Of a stretch of DNA of 64,000 bases, positions 25,601-32,592 are shown piece by piece. Positions within the stretch are counted from its first letter, which is position 1, and each line of letters starts with the position of its first letter. The DNA comes from Streptosporangium sp. NBC_01495 (GTDB taxonomy: Bacteria > Actinomycetota > Actinomycetes > Streptosporangiales > Streptosporangiaceae). The notes under the pieces were generated by a model. The model was not told the origin of the DNA. It worked only from the letters and a program-made list of their open reading frames with translations, and made no database searches. The stretch spans positions 7,936,001 through 8,000,000 of the forward strand of contig NZ_CP109430.1 of assembly GCF_036250735.1 (NCBI RefSeq). Direction: 5' to 3'. A program made the position numbers and the translations under genes.

Positions 25601-25788
25601 GCGATCAGCCGCGATCTCACCCGCCAGTTCTTGAGCGCTAGCTTGCCGCCGTTCCTCGCGGACTTCTCGGAGTCGCGACCGTCGAGGTCCTGACCCGGGC
25701 CGCTCTGCGGCCGCCTCCCCTGGTTGTCGAATCCCAGGGCAGGTGCCAGCCCGGATTCGCGTTCGCTGGGGATTGACGCTGTCCTCAC
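22612..25788 (-). CDS. cvnA: Conservon A nitrate-sensor-like histidine kinase (CvnA-like)
   Basis: 1058 residues from the GTG at 25788, which has GGAGG six bases upstream; an ATG at 25920 is in frame but has no ribosome site. Layout: short cytosolic start, TM1 (about 60-78), extracytoplasmic nitrate/nitrite-sensing-type helical domain (about 85-365), TM2 (about 375-400), HAMP (400-455), DHp-like helix with His in LDHLATRMRRNSENLLVL (about 519-536), ATPase domain with N box ELVENA and G box DIGIGM (about 545-695). A disordered tail of about 360 residues follows, ending in motifs shared with the other three kinases. Ligand unknown; the sensor domain type does not prove nitrate sensing. Confidence 0.93.
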   Translation of the reverse strand: MRTASIPSERESGLAPALGFDNQGRRPQSGPGQDLDGRDSEKSARNGGKLALKNWRVRSRLIALIVIPTVAAIVLGGLRVTTSISSAAEYERVRTTAELTAGLSNLVNELQLERDLSARYVAQGRPTTGRSNLRKQYDEVDEVVGQVSSRVNAAMADSGLLAALGTRGETELTQIRRRIDELKSARELASGTATQLPAQPTIAMYSRTIVDLLALHDEIIQGVSDQELTSGAAAFAALTRAKEQASRERANLAAALAVREFSAEGLDAMLAARAQFEGELATFRSEASIEQRQLYDDTVSSQKKDRASALRARAVFMALNGLPLRNVDVSRSGLGDQSTWLDASTDVIERMRTVEEQVANTLIMQSSVLQASEQRGALIAAGLSGLLLLLVLIVTAVMARSLVRPLRRLRTEALSIAGQRLPETVQSMRESGEVSTTDIAPIGVASDDEIGEVARAFDEVHREAVRLAGQEATLRSNVNSMFVNLSRRSQTLVERQLSLIESLEQGEQDEGRLGSLFRLDHLATRMRRNSENLLVLAGQEPARRWSQPVPLIDVVRASLSEVENYERVDLQLSAGVSVAGTSVNDIVHLIAELVENAISFSPRETKVIVSSNRIDGGGVMVSVTDIGIGMTAEELSQANWRLANPPVVDVSVSRRMGLFVVGRLALRHGIRVQLRQQDSGGLTAMVLLPENLLAVTNRPGGPSPSMQSGDWAGSMASMDRPPVLASPTSPPIPSFASFEAAHQNSFASFDLGQQFNSFEASQPPFGGGQFGQAPVDTPWPGQVPPPGADPNHGWPNASQPDPSGWRQGQGGPRGDAGTWSGGQGAPPRGDAPVWPGGQQQQSRDSGSDVWSTSSRGDSGGWPSTGNSGSFGRRVFDPADNTGPLPVIPDSSPMEEAKEEFLPIFAAVESDWFRKVEPAHAVQERVEEVPEAQAVQETVQLSQPAAPAQGSGGWSSPADVGWQAAKAASEPSLGGITGSGLPKRVPKANLVPGTAAPDLSAAPQAPVHRPTVSPEAVRSRLASFQQGVRQGRAAARGGAGDGRPYPDFGRDVEGNKEDR

Positions 25789-26288
25789 TGGCCTCCGCTG
25801 CCTCTCCTCGGATCGTCTGCTTGGAGGGGATCGCGTCACGCAATGATGTGCGAGTGACGCCGACGCATCCATGGGGTAGGGGTTATTGGAGCACAGCCGG
25901 ATCAGTTCGGCCAACAGCACATAACTCGCATTCTCTACTTAACGGGTACACAGCACCCGCAACCGGGCGACGACTCTCCGTCCTGTAACCACAAACTTCC
26001 GCAAAGTTGCCAAACAGATTTATTGACATCTTTCGCGACGCCCGCTACGCCTGCCCATCTCGCGATTGATAACGGGTGTGGCAACTGGGGCTCCTATGGC
26101 CGTTTTGTGGCTTCGGGACGATAGGGGCGAAAGAGGTGATATTTGTAATTTGACTGATCTACTCCGCTACTCTGATCCGCGGTCGGCATACCCCCCTTGA
26201 CCAACATGCCTCCCGGGACCCCCTCCATGTCGCCCGATGAGTTACCGCGAGTTCCGGCAGGGGCGGTCAAATGCAGCTAAGGAGACCC
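25789..26288. other. Divergent intergenic region between conservon A and the SsuA-type importer
   Basis: About 500 bp, clearly richer in A/T than its surroundings, between divergent transcription units. The half nearest conservon A contains TGTGCTCCAATAAC on the minus strand (near 25884-25897), a relative of the motif shared by conservons B and C. No RNA gene or riboswitch is recognisable by eye. Confidence 0.5.
26023..26051 (+). promoter_or_regulatory. Possible promoter toward the SsuA-type importer
   Basis: TTGACA (26023-26028), a 17-bp spacer, then TACGCC. The -35 is perfect and the -10 is poor. It would give a leader of about 220 nt ahead of the binding-protein gene. Confidence 0.3.
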
Positions 26289-27275
26289 ATGAGGTTCAAA
26301 CTTGCGAGCCGGGCCGTCATCGCAGGAGTGGCCGCCGCCCTCGCGCTGAGTGCCTGCGGAAGCTCTGACACCCCCGCTGACACCACCTCCGCGAACGCGG
26401 GGGGCCTCGAGAAGACCAGCATCAAGATGGGGGCGCTGCCGATTCCCGACTCGGCCGCGCTCTACATCGCCAACAAGAGGGGCTTCTTCAAAGAGGAGGG
26501 GCTCACCGTCGAGATCGAGGTGGTGCCCGGCGGCGCCCAGGCCCAGCAGGGCCTCATCGGCGGCACCCTGGACGCCACGCAGACGAACTACGTCTCCACC
26601 TTCCTCGCCGTCTCCAAGGGCCAGAAGATGAAGATCATCTCTGACCTCTACCAGGCCGCCCCGAACTCGTTCAACCTCATGGTGCCGAAGGACTCCGGGA
26701 TCAAGACGCCGGCGGACCTCAAGGGCAAGAAGGTCGCGGTCAACAGCAAGCAGAACATCGGCACCCTCGCGGTGACCACGGTGCTCAAGACGCACGGCCT
26801 CACCGAGAAGGACGTGGAGTTCGTGGAGTTCCCCTTCCCTGAGATGGGGGCCCAGCTGGCCAGCAAGACCGTCGACGCCGCCTGGATGACGGAGCCGGCC
26901 CTGACCGCGGTGCAGAAGGCCCTCGGCGCCCAGAAGCTCGCCGACACGATGGTCGACTCCACCGCCGACTTCCCCATCGCGGGAGTGGCCGTCACCGAGA
27001 AGTTCGCCTCCGAGAACCCCAAGACGGTCGCCGCCTTCCAGCGTGCCGTCGCCAAGGCCCAGCAGATCGCCGCCACCGACCGCAAGGCCGTCGAGGAGAT
27101 CCTGCCGACCTACACCAAGATCGACGCGGCGACCGCGGCCGTCATCACGCTCGGCTCCTTCCCCACCAGCCTCGACGAGACCCGCCTGCAGCGGGTCGCC
27201 GACCTCATGCTCGAGCAGGGCTACCTCACGAGCCCGCTCCAGGCCAAGACCATCCTCCCCGGAAACCTCGGGTGA
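26289..27275 (+). CDS. Substrate-binding lipoprotein of an SsuA/NMT1-type ABC importer
   Basis: 328 residues from the ATG at 26289, preceded by AAGGAG five bases upstream. Lipoprotein signal with lipobox LSAC (Cys about 23). The mature part is a two-lobe periplasmic-binding fold of the NMT1/THI5-like/SsuA class: IKMGALPIPDSAALYIANKRG (the first strand and helix), FKEEGLTVEIEVVPGG and DLKGKKVAVN. That class binds thiamine precursors, aliphatic sulfonates, nitrate or taurine; substrate cannot be told here. It overlaps the first permease (GTGA) and heads a four-gene operon. Confidence 0.9.
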   Translation: MRFKLASRAVIAGVAAALALSACGSSDTPADTTSANAGGLEKTSIKMGALPIPDSAALYIANKRGFFKEEGLTVEIEVVPGGAQAQQGLIGGTLDATQTNYVSTFLAVSKGQKMKIISDLYQAAPNSFNLMVPKDSGIKTPADLKGKKVAVNSKQNIGTLAVTTVLKTHGLTEKDVEFVEFPFPEMGAQLASKTVDAAWMTEPALTAVQKALGAQKLADTMVDSTADFPIAGVAVTEKFASENPKTVAAFQRAVAKAQQIAATDRKAVEEILPTYTKIDAATAAVITLGSFPTSLDETRLQRVADLMLEQGYLTSPLQAKTILPGNLG

Positions 27276-28060
27276 CACGGCGCAACCCGCTCGACAGCAG
27301 ACTGCTCTGCGGCGCCATCGGCGTCGCGGGGCTGTTCTGTGTCATGGAGGGCGCGGGCCGGGCCGGGCTGATCGACCCGCTCGCGTTCCCGCTGGCCTCC
27401 ACGGTGCTCGGCCGGGCGGTCACTCTTGTGACGGACGGGGAGTTCCTCTCCGACGTCGTCTCGACCCTCGGCGTGTGGGCGACCGGGCTGCTGCTCACGG
27501 TCGCGATCGCGGTGCCCGCCGGGTTCCTGCTCGGCAGCCTGCCCCGCGTGGAGCGCGCGCTGCGGCCGATCGTGGAGTTCCTGCGTCCGATCCCGTCGAT
27601 CGCGCTGATCCCGCTGGCACTCGCCGTGTTCTCCGACAGGTTCGACATGAAGGTCACCCTGGTCGTCTACGCGGCGACCTGGCCCGTCCTGATCAACACG
27701 ATGTACGGCCTCAAGGACGTCGACCCGCTCGCCAAGGAGACGCTCCGCAGCTTCGGGTTCGGGAAGCCGGCCGTGCTGTGGCGGGTCTCCCTGCCGAGCA
27801 CCGCGCCCTTCATCGCCACCGGGGTCCGGCTGGCGTCGGCGATCGCGCTCATCGTGGCGATCAGCGCGGAGCTGATCGGCGGCGGCGCCGACGGCATCGG
27901 CAGCTACGTCCTGGAGAGCGCGGGCGGCGTGGACGCGACGCAGTACGTCATCGCCGCCGCCATCTGGGCCGGGGTCATCGGCGTGGTCACCAACGGCCTG
28001 TTCGTGCTCGCGGAGCGGCGGCTCTTCCGCTGGCACACCGCCCGTACGGAGGTGGTGTGA
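27272..28060 (+). CDS. ABC importer permease 1 (SsuC/TauC type)
   Basis: 262 residues with about six membrane helices and the EAA-type loop near residue 155 (ETLRSFGFGKPAVLWRVSLP), the contact site for the ATPase. The GTG start overlaps the binding-protein stop, and the stop overlaps the next ATG, so three membrane/binding genes are translationally chained. Two different permeases in one operon suggest a heterodimeric channel, less common for this class than a homodimer. Confidence 0.9.
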   Translation: MTRRNPLDSRLLCGAIGVAGLFCVMEGAGRAGLIDPLAFPLASTVLGRAVTLVTDGEFLSDVVSTLGVWATGLLLTVAIAVPAGFLLGSLPRVERALRPIVEFLRPIPSIALIPLALAVFSDRFDMKVTLVVYAATWPVLINTMYGLKDVDPLAKETLRSFGFGKPAVLWRVSLPSTAPFIATGVRLASAIALIVAISAELIGGGADGIGSYVLESAGGVDATQYVIAAAIWAGVIGVVTNGLFVLAERRLFRWHTARTEVV

Positions 28061-28851
28061 TGAACGGCCCGCTGCGCGCCGTCGGCCGGCTGTGGCCGGT
28101 CCCGGTCGTCGTGGTGCTGTGGGAGTTGCTCACCCGCTACCTGGAGATACTGAGCTTCCCGCCTCCGTCGCAGATCGCGGCCAGCGCGTACACGATGTGG
28201 CTGACCGGCCCCGCGGAGCGGCTCTGGCTCACCGACGCGGCGCTGGAGAACATCCCCGCGAGCATCGGCCGGCTGCTGGCCGGATGGGTGCTGGCCGGGG
28301 TCGTCGGGATCGCCCTCGGGGTCGCGCTGGGCCGCTCCCCGCTGCTCTTCCGCCTCGTCGACCCCCTGGTGCAGTTCGCCCGCGCCATTCCCCCGCCCAT
28401 GCTGCTGGCGTTGTTCCTGGCGCTGTTCGCCATCGGCCCCCGGATGCAGATCAACTTCATCGCGTTCGGCATCGTGTGGCCGGTCCTGATCAACGCCTGC
28501 GAGGGGGCCAGGCACGTCGACCGCCAGCACCTGGACACCGCGAGCGTCTTCGGGCTGACGGGCCGCGAGCGGCTGTTCCGGATCATCCTGCCCTCGGCCA
28601 TGCCGAAGATCTTCGCCGGGCTCCGGGTCAGCCTGTCACTGGCGCTGATCCTCATGGTGCTCTCCGAGCTGATCGGCAGCACCGACGGGATCGGCTTCCA
28701 GCTCCTGGACGCCCAGAGGTCGTACGACTTCCCCGGCGTGTGGGCGACCATCGTGGTGCTCGGCGTCCTGGGATACGCGCTCAACTCGGCGTTCCTGGCG
28801 GCCGAGCGACGTGTCCTGTCCTGGCACCGATCCGCCAAGCAGACGACCTGA
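28060..28851 (+). CDS. ABC importer permease 2 (SsuC/TauC type)
   Basis: 263 residues, starting at the ATG that overlaps the permease 1 stop (TGATG). About six membrane helices; the EAA loop reads DTASVFGLTGRERLFRIILP (about 160-179) and is followed by AMPKIFAGLRVSLSLALI. Distinct in sequence from permease 1, so the pair arose from an old duplication and not a recent one. Confidence 0.9.
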   Translation: MNGPLRAVGRLWPVPVVVVLWELLTRYLEILSFPPPSQIAASAYTMWLTGPAERLWLTDAALENIPASIGRLLAGWVLAGVVGIALGVALGRSPLLFRLVDPLVQFARAIPPPMLLALFLALFAIGPRMQINFIAFGIVWPVLINACEGARHVDRQHLDTASVFGLTGRERLFRIILPSAMPKIFAGLRVSLSLALILMVLSELIGSTDGIGFQLLDAQRSYDFPGVWATIVVLGVLGYALNSAFLAAERRVLSWHRSAKQTT

Positions 28852-28860
28852 GGACCTGCT

Positions 28861-29643
28861 GTGCTCGAAATCACGAACCTTTCCCATACCTACGGCAGCG
28901 GGCCGACCGCGCACAACGCGCTGGGCGGCATCAACCTGAAGGTCGCCCAGGGTGAGCTGGTGTGCGTCGTCGGCCCCTCCGGATGCGGCAAGTCCACCCT
29001 GCTGCGCTCCATCGCGGGGCTGATCCGGCCCAGCGGCGGCCAGGTCACGCTCAACGGCACCCGCGTGGAGCAGACACCCGACAACCTGGCCGTGGTGTTC
29101 CAGGACTACAGCAGGTCCCTGTTCCCCTGGATGTCGGTGGCCGACAACGTCTCGCTCCCGCTGCGCCGCAAGGGCCTGGACAAGCGGCGGCGCAGGGAGT
29201 CGGCGCTGGAGGCGCTGGAGGAGGTCGGGCTGCAGGGCGCCACGGCCAAGTACCCGTGGCAGCTCTCCGGCGGTATGCAGCAGCGGGTGTCCATCGCCCG
29301 CGCGCTGGCCTACCGGCCCGCCCTGCTGCTGATGGACGAGCCCTTCGGCTCCGTCGACGCCCAGACCCGCGAGGACCTGGAGGACCTGACCCTGCGGGTC
29401 CGCGGCCTGCACAACATGACCATCGTGCTGATCACCCACGACATCGACGAGAGCGTCTACGTCGGTGACCGCGTCGTGGTCCTGTCCAAGTCCCCCGCCG
29501 GGATCGTGGGCGACCTGCGCGTGAACCTGCCCGGACCGCGCGACCAGATCACCACCCGCGAGCACCCCGACTTCGTGCACCTGCGCGCCGAGGTCGGCCG
29601 CCTGGTACGCGGCATGCGCAGCCCGTCGGCCTCGGCTCCCTGA
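28861..29643 (+). CDS. ABC importer ATPase (SsuB/TauB type)
   Basis: 260 residues. Walker A GPSGCGKSTLLRS (about 37-49), Q-loop FQDYSRSLFPW, signature LSGGMQQRVSIARAL (about 138-152), Walker B LLLMDEPFG and the switch His in LITHDIDE. GTG start, 9 bp after permease 2, with GAGGA upstream. Completes a binding protein-permease-permease-ATPase importer. A methyltransferase gene follows 65 bp later on the same strand. Confidence 0.92.
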   Translation: MLEITNLSHTYGSGPTAHNALGGINLKVAQGELVCVVGPSGCGKSTLLRSIAGLIRPSGGQVTLNGTRVEQTPDNLAVVFQDYSRSLFPWMSVADNVSLPLRRKGLDKRRRRESALEALEEVGLQGATAKYPWQLSGGMQQRVSIARALAYRPALLLMDEPFGSVDAQTREDLEDLTLRVRGLHNMTIVLITHDIDESVYVGDRVVVLSKSPAGIVGDLRVNLPGPRDQITTREHPDFVHLRAEVGRLVRGMRSPSASAP

Positions 29644-29708
29644 GACGACCCCACCTCCAGAACCACGGCTTCCCCTCCGGACCGCACACCGGAGAAGAGA
29701 GGATTTCC

Positions 29709-30713
29709 ATGAGCGACCCACAGGCACCGGTCTGGGATGCGATCGGCGGTGTCTCCCGTTTCGCCGCCCTGGCCACGATGGCCGAGCTGGGCTGCGCCGA
29801 CCACCTGCGAGACGGCGCCCTCACCGTCGACGAGCTCGCGCTGCGCTGCGGCGCCAACGCGCCCGCGCTGGGCAGGGTACTGCGCCAGCTCGCCTCCATG
29901 GGCATGGTCGCGACGGCCGCGCCCGGCACGTACGAGCTGACCGAGGCGGGTGCCACCCTCCGCGACGACACGCCCAACTCGCTGCGCTCCGCCGTACGGA
30001 TGATCTACGAGGACGGCTTCTGGTACGGCATGGGCAAGGTCCAGCAGACCGTGCGCACCGGGAGGTCGGGTTTCGTCGAGCGGCACGGACCGCTCTACGG
30101 GTACCTCAAGGCCAACCCCGAGGCGGGCGCGCTGTTCGACGACTACATGGTGGTCAGGGCACAGCCGTTCGCGGACGCCGTGGCCTCCCGTTACGACTTC
30201 TCCGGCGTGCGGACCCTGGTGGACGTGGCCGGCGGCAAGGGACACATCCTGGCCGCCGTACTGAAGGAGCACTCAGATCTCAGCGGGGTGCTGTTCGACC
30301 AGGAACGCGTGGTCAGCGGGGCTCGCGAGTTCTTCACCGAGGTCGGTCTTGAAGACCGGTGTAGTTTCGTCGACGGCGACTTCTTCGCCTCCGTGCCCCC
30401 CGGAGGGGACGCCTACCTGCTGAGCAGCGTGATCCACAACTGGTCCGACGAGGACTCCGTACGGATCCTGCGCAACGTCAGGGAGGTCATCCCCGACGAC
30501 GGCCGGGTGCTCATCGTGGAGTTCGTGGTCCCGGACGACGACCGGCCGCACATCAGCAAGGACGTCGACATGCGGATGCTCGCCCTGTTCGGCGAGGGTA
30601 TGGAGCGCAGCACCTCCGAGTACGCGGAGCTCCTGGGCAAGTCCGGTTTCCAGCTCAACCGGCAGATAGAGCTTCCCGGCGGTTCCTCCATAGTCGAGGC
30701 TCTGCCGATGTAG
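29709..30713 (+). CDS. SAM-dependent O-methyltransferase (plant-OMT/DnrK-like family)
   Basis: 334 residues: N-terminal winged-helix dimerization domain (about 10-95; VSRFAALATMAELGCADHL), then a Rossmann methyltransferase with SAM motif LVDVAGGKGHILAAVL (about 161-176) and the catalytic-region signature SSVIHNWSDEDSVRILRNVR (about 239-258). Members methylate hydroxylated polyketides, phenazines or similar small molecules. It is cotranscribed with, or just after, the SsuA-type importer and is closed by a 23-bp-stem terminator. GAGAGGA lies 5 bases before the ATG. Confidence 0.88.
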   Translation: MSDPQAPVWDAIGGVSRFAALATMAELGCADHLRDGALTVDELALRCGANAPALGRVLRQLASMGMVATAAPGTYELTEAGATLRDDTPNSLRSAVRMIYEDGFWYGMGKVQQTVRTGRSGFVERHGPLYGYLKANPEAGALFDDYMVVRAQPFADAVASRYDFSGVRTLVDVAGGKGHILAAVLKEHSDLSGVLFDQERVVSGAREFFTEVGLEDRCSFVDGDFFASVPPGGDAYLLSSVIHNWSDEDSVRILRNVREVIPDDGRVLIVEFVVPDDDRPHISKDVDMRMLALFGEGMERSTSEYAELLGKSGFQLNRQIELPGGSSIVEALPM

Positions 30714-30721
30714 GAATCGCG

Positions 30722-30770
30722 AACAGCGGCGGCCGGTGGCGTGAGGTTCACGCCACCGGCCGCCGCTGTT
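30722..30770 (+). terminator. Very strong terminator after the methyltransferase
   Basis: Perfect 23-bp stem (30722-30744 with 30748-30770) and 3-nt loop, starting 9 bases after the stop codon and ending in TTT. Symmetric enough to work on both strands. Confidence 0.9.
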
Positions 30771-30773
30771 TCA

Positions 30774-30905
30774 TCCGCCTTTCGCATGAAGCCGCCTATC
30801 GCACGGAGCCGCTTTCACGCGGAGCTGCCTTCACACGAACCGGCTTTCTCACGGACCCGCCTTCGCGCCGGCTTGCTTTCCCCCGGACCCGCTTTTCGCA
30901 CAAAA
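30774..30905. repeat. Degenerate 16-17-bp tandem repeat, about eight units
   Basis: Units start at 30774, 30791, 30808, 30824, 30840, 30856, 30872 and 30888, with consensus near cCCGCyTTCrCACGGA. Positions CGC, TTC and CGGA are best kept. The period is not a multiple of three and there is no long frame, so it is not a coding repeat. It lies in the 500-bp gap between convergent units. Confidence 0.65.
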
Positions 30906-30910
30906 CAGAA

Positions 30911-30936
30911 ATGACCACCGTGAAATCGGTGGCCAT
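30911..30936 (-). terminator. Stem-loop with T-rich tail
   Basis: 10-bp stem with one mismatch (30911-30920 with 30927-30936) and a 6-nt loop; on the minus strand it is followed by TTTCTGTTTTG. It may serve as a back-up terminator for conservon B. Confidence 0.45.
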
Positions 30937-31166
30937 GTGATCGATTACCGCCGAGTGCCGTCGGCGTGCCGGGCAGAATCACGGTGCCGCGCCTTCGATC
31001 GGGCACGCGACGCGTCCGCGGCCGGGAACCCACCGCGCGAATCTCCGCCCTCACCGAATTCGATCGCTTTAGGACATGCTTTGTCAGCTGGTTTCGGATG
31101 GGCTTATCAAATGGGGGAATGTCTCCCGGTCCGGAGACCCGGGACACCGCCCCCGGCCGGAAACGG

Positions 31167-31202
31167 CTGTGGACCCCGTCCCTGGAGGGACGGGGTCCAC
31201 AG
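31167..31202 (-). terminator. Terminator of conservon B
   Basis: Perfect 16-bp stem (31167-31182 with 31187-31202) and TGGA/TCCA loop, 10 bases after the CvnD stop. Confidence 0.88.
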
Positions 31203-31211
31203 CGTGTGACG

Positions 31212-31778
31212 TCAGACCCTGAGCGTCAGGACGTGCTCGACCAAGGTGATCAAGGTCGACTTCACGGCGTCGCGGGACCGGGCGTCGGTCCGGACGACGG
31301 GGATGTGCGGGGAGATCGTCAGAGCCTCCCGCACCTCCTCCTCACCGTGGACGTGCGATCCGCCGAACCCGTTGAGGGCCACGACGAACGGCAGGCCGGC
31401 CTCCTCGAAGTAGTCGATCGCCGGAAAGCTGTCGGCCAGCCGCCGGGTGTCGACGAGCACGATCGCACCGATCGCGCCCTTCACGAGGTCGTCCCACATG
31501 AACCAGAACCGGTGCTGACCCGGCGTACCGAACAGGTACAGGATCAGATCGCGGTCCAGCGAGACACGGCCGAAGTCCATCGCGACCGTGGTGGTTCGCT
31601 TTGTCGGGATGTGCGAGAGGTCGTCGACGTCCGCACTCGCCTCTGTCATCACCGCTTCCGTGGTCAGCGGCATGATCTCGGAGACCGCACCGACGAAGGT
31701 CGTCTTGCCGACACCGAACCCGCCGGCAACGACGATCTTCGTCGACGTCATGCCGGCGTCAGAGCCTGCGAAGCCCAC
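31212..31778 (-). CDS. cvnD: Conservon B small GTPase (CvnD-like)
   Basis: 188 residues from the GTG at 31778, chosen because it keeps the 20-bp overlap with cvnC seen in conservons A and D and has AAAGGG seven bases upstream. P-loop GGFGVGKTTFVGAV, G3 motif LFGTPGQHRFWFMWDDL and the loop VALNGFGG match the conservon A protein closely. The main variation is in the switch region (ADVDDLSHIPTKRTTTVAMD) and the C-terminus, where specificity for its own roadblock partner would be expected. Confidence 0.93.
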   Translation of the reverse strand: MGFAGSDAGMTSTKIVVAGGFGVGKTTFVGAVSEIMPLTTEAVMTEASADVDDLSHIPTKRTTTVAMDFGRVSLDRDLILYLFGTPGQHRFWFMWDDLVKGAIGAIVLVDTRRLADSFPAIDYFEEAGLPFVVALNGFGGSHVHGEEEVREALTISPHIPVVRTDARSRDAVKSTLITLVEHVLTLRV

Positions 31779-32160
31779 TGAGCACCCTTTCAAGCAAATT
31801 GAGATCCGGCTTACCCGCATCCAGCGACGGCTGGTGGATCTGCACCAGGCCCTCGGCCGCCATGTCCGCGATCAACACCCGGGTCACGCCGAGAGGCATG
31901 CGCAACAGGGCGGAGAGCTCGGCAACCGAGCGCACCTGCCGGGACAACGAGATGATCGCCTGATATTCCGTGGAGAGCGTGGTGGGGTCCACGCCCGCGA
32001 ACGTCGCCGAGGAGACCAGCGCCTCGAGAGCGAGCTGCATCCGGGGAGCGGTCCTGCCCCCGGTCACAGCATACGGACGAATCAAACGATCTCGCCCGCT
32101 CTTGGCCTGAGGCGCGCTCGGGGGGTCGTCCCCCGGGCCGCGCCAACCTGGTGCGTCCAT
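31759..32160 (-). CDS. cvnC: Conservon B DUF742 protein (CvnC-like)
   Basis: 133 residues. Core starts at RLIRPYAVTGGRTAP (about 25-39); the winged-helix-like region reads VRSVAELSALLRMPLGVTRVLIADM and the constant C-terminus PDLNLLERVLSGLRRL is identical to conservon A. 9 bp after cvnB, 20-bp overlap with cvnD. Confidence 0.93.
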   Translation of the reverse strand: MDAPGWRGPGDDPPSAPQAKSGRDRLIRPYAVTGGRTAPRMQLALEALVSSATFAGVDPTTLSTEYQAIISLSRQVRSVAELSALLRMPLGVTRVLIADMAAEGLVQIHQPSLDAGKPDLNLLERVLSGLRRL

Positions 32161-32169
32161 ATCACCCCC

Positions 32170-32592
32170 CTATCGCTGAACCGACTGCAGTTCGGCACGG
32201 AGCGCAGGCGTGAGCGCCTGTCCGGCACGCTCTGCGAGCAGTGTCATCTGGTAGGCCACTAGGCCCATGTCGCAGTCCGGCGAGGCCAGCACGGCCAGCG
32301 CGGAACCATCGCTGATCGACATGGTCAGCAGGAGGCCCCGCTGCATCTCGATCACCGTCTGTGCCACAGGACCGCCCTCGAACACCCGCGAGGCACCCTG
32401 GGTGAGGCTGATCAGGCCGGCCGTGATCGCGGCGAGCTGGTCCGCCCTGTCCTTGGGGAAACCCTGGGAGTAGGCCAGCGGGAGCCCGTCCGCGGAGACG
32501 ATCACCGCGTGCGCCACTCCGGGCATCTCCTTGACGAACTCGGTGATCAGCCAGTTGAAACCGCGAGCGGCCTGGCTGAGTTGGTTGTTCAC
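32170..32592 (-). CDS. cvnB: Conservon B roadblock/LC7 protein (CvnB-like)
   Basis: 140 residues, one roadblock domain, same length as in conservons A and D. Conserved blocks: WLITEFVKEMPGVAHAVIVS, DGLPLAYSQGFPKDRADQLA, and CDMGLVAYQMTLLAERAGQ. It overlaps the kinase stop by 4 bp (ATGA), so kinase and roadblock protein are coupled. Starts MNNQLSQAARG. Confidence 0.93.
   Translation of the reverse strand: MNNQLSQAARGFNWLITEFVKEMPGVAHAVIVSADGLPLAYSQGFPKDRADQLAAITAGLISLTQGASRVFEGGPVAQTVIEMQRGLLLTMSISDGSALAVLASPDCDMGLVAYQMTLLAERAGQALTPALRAELQSVQR

Noticed and set aside
25921..26270. Riboswitch (thiamine or cobalamin) ahead of the SsuA/NMT1-type importer
   Set aside because: I could not find the conserved core of a TPP or cobalamin element by eye, so no riboswitch is claimed.
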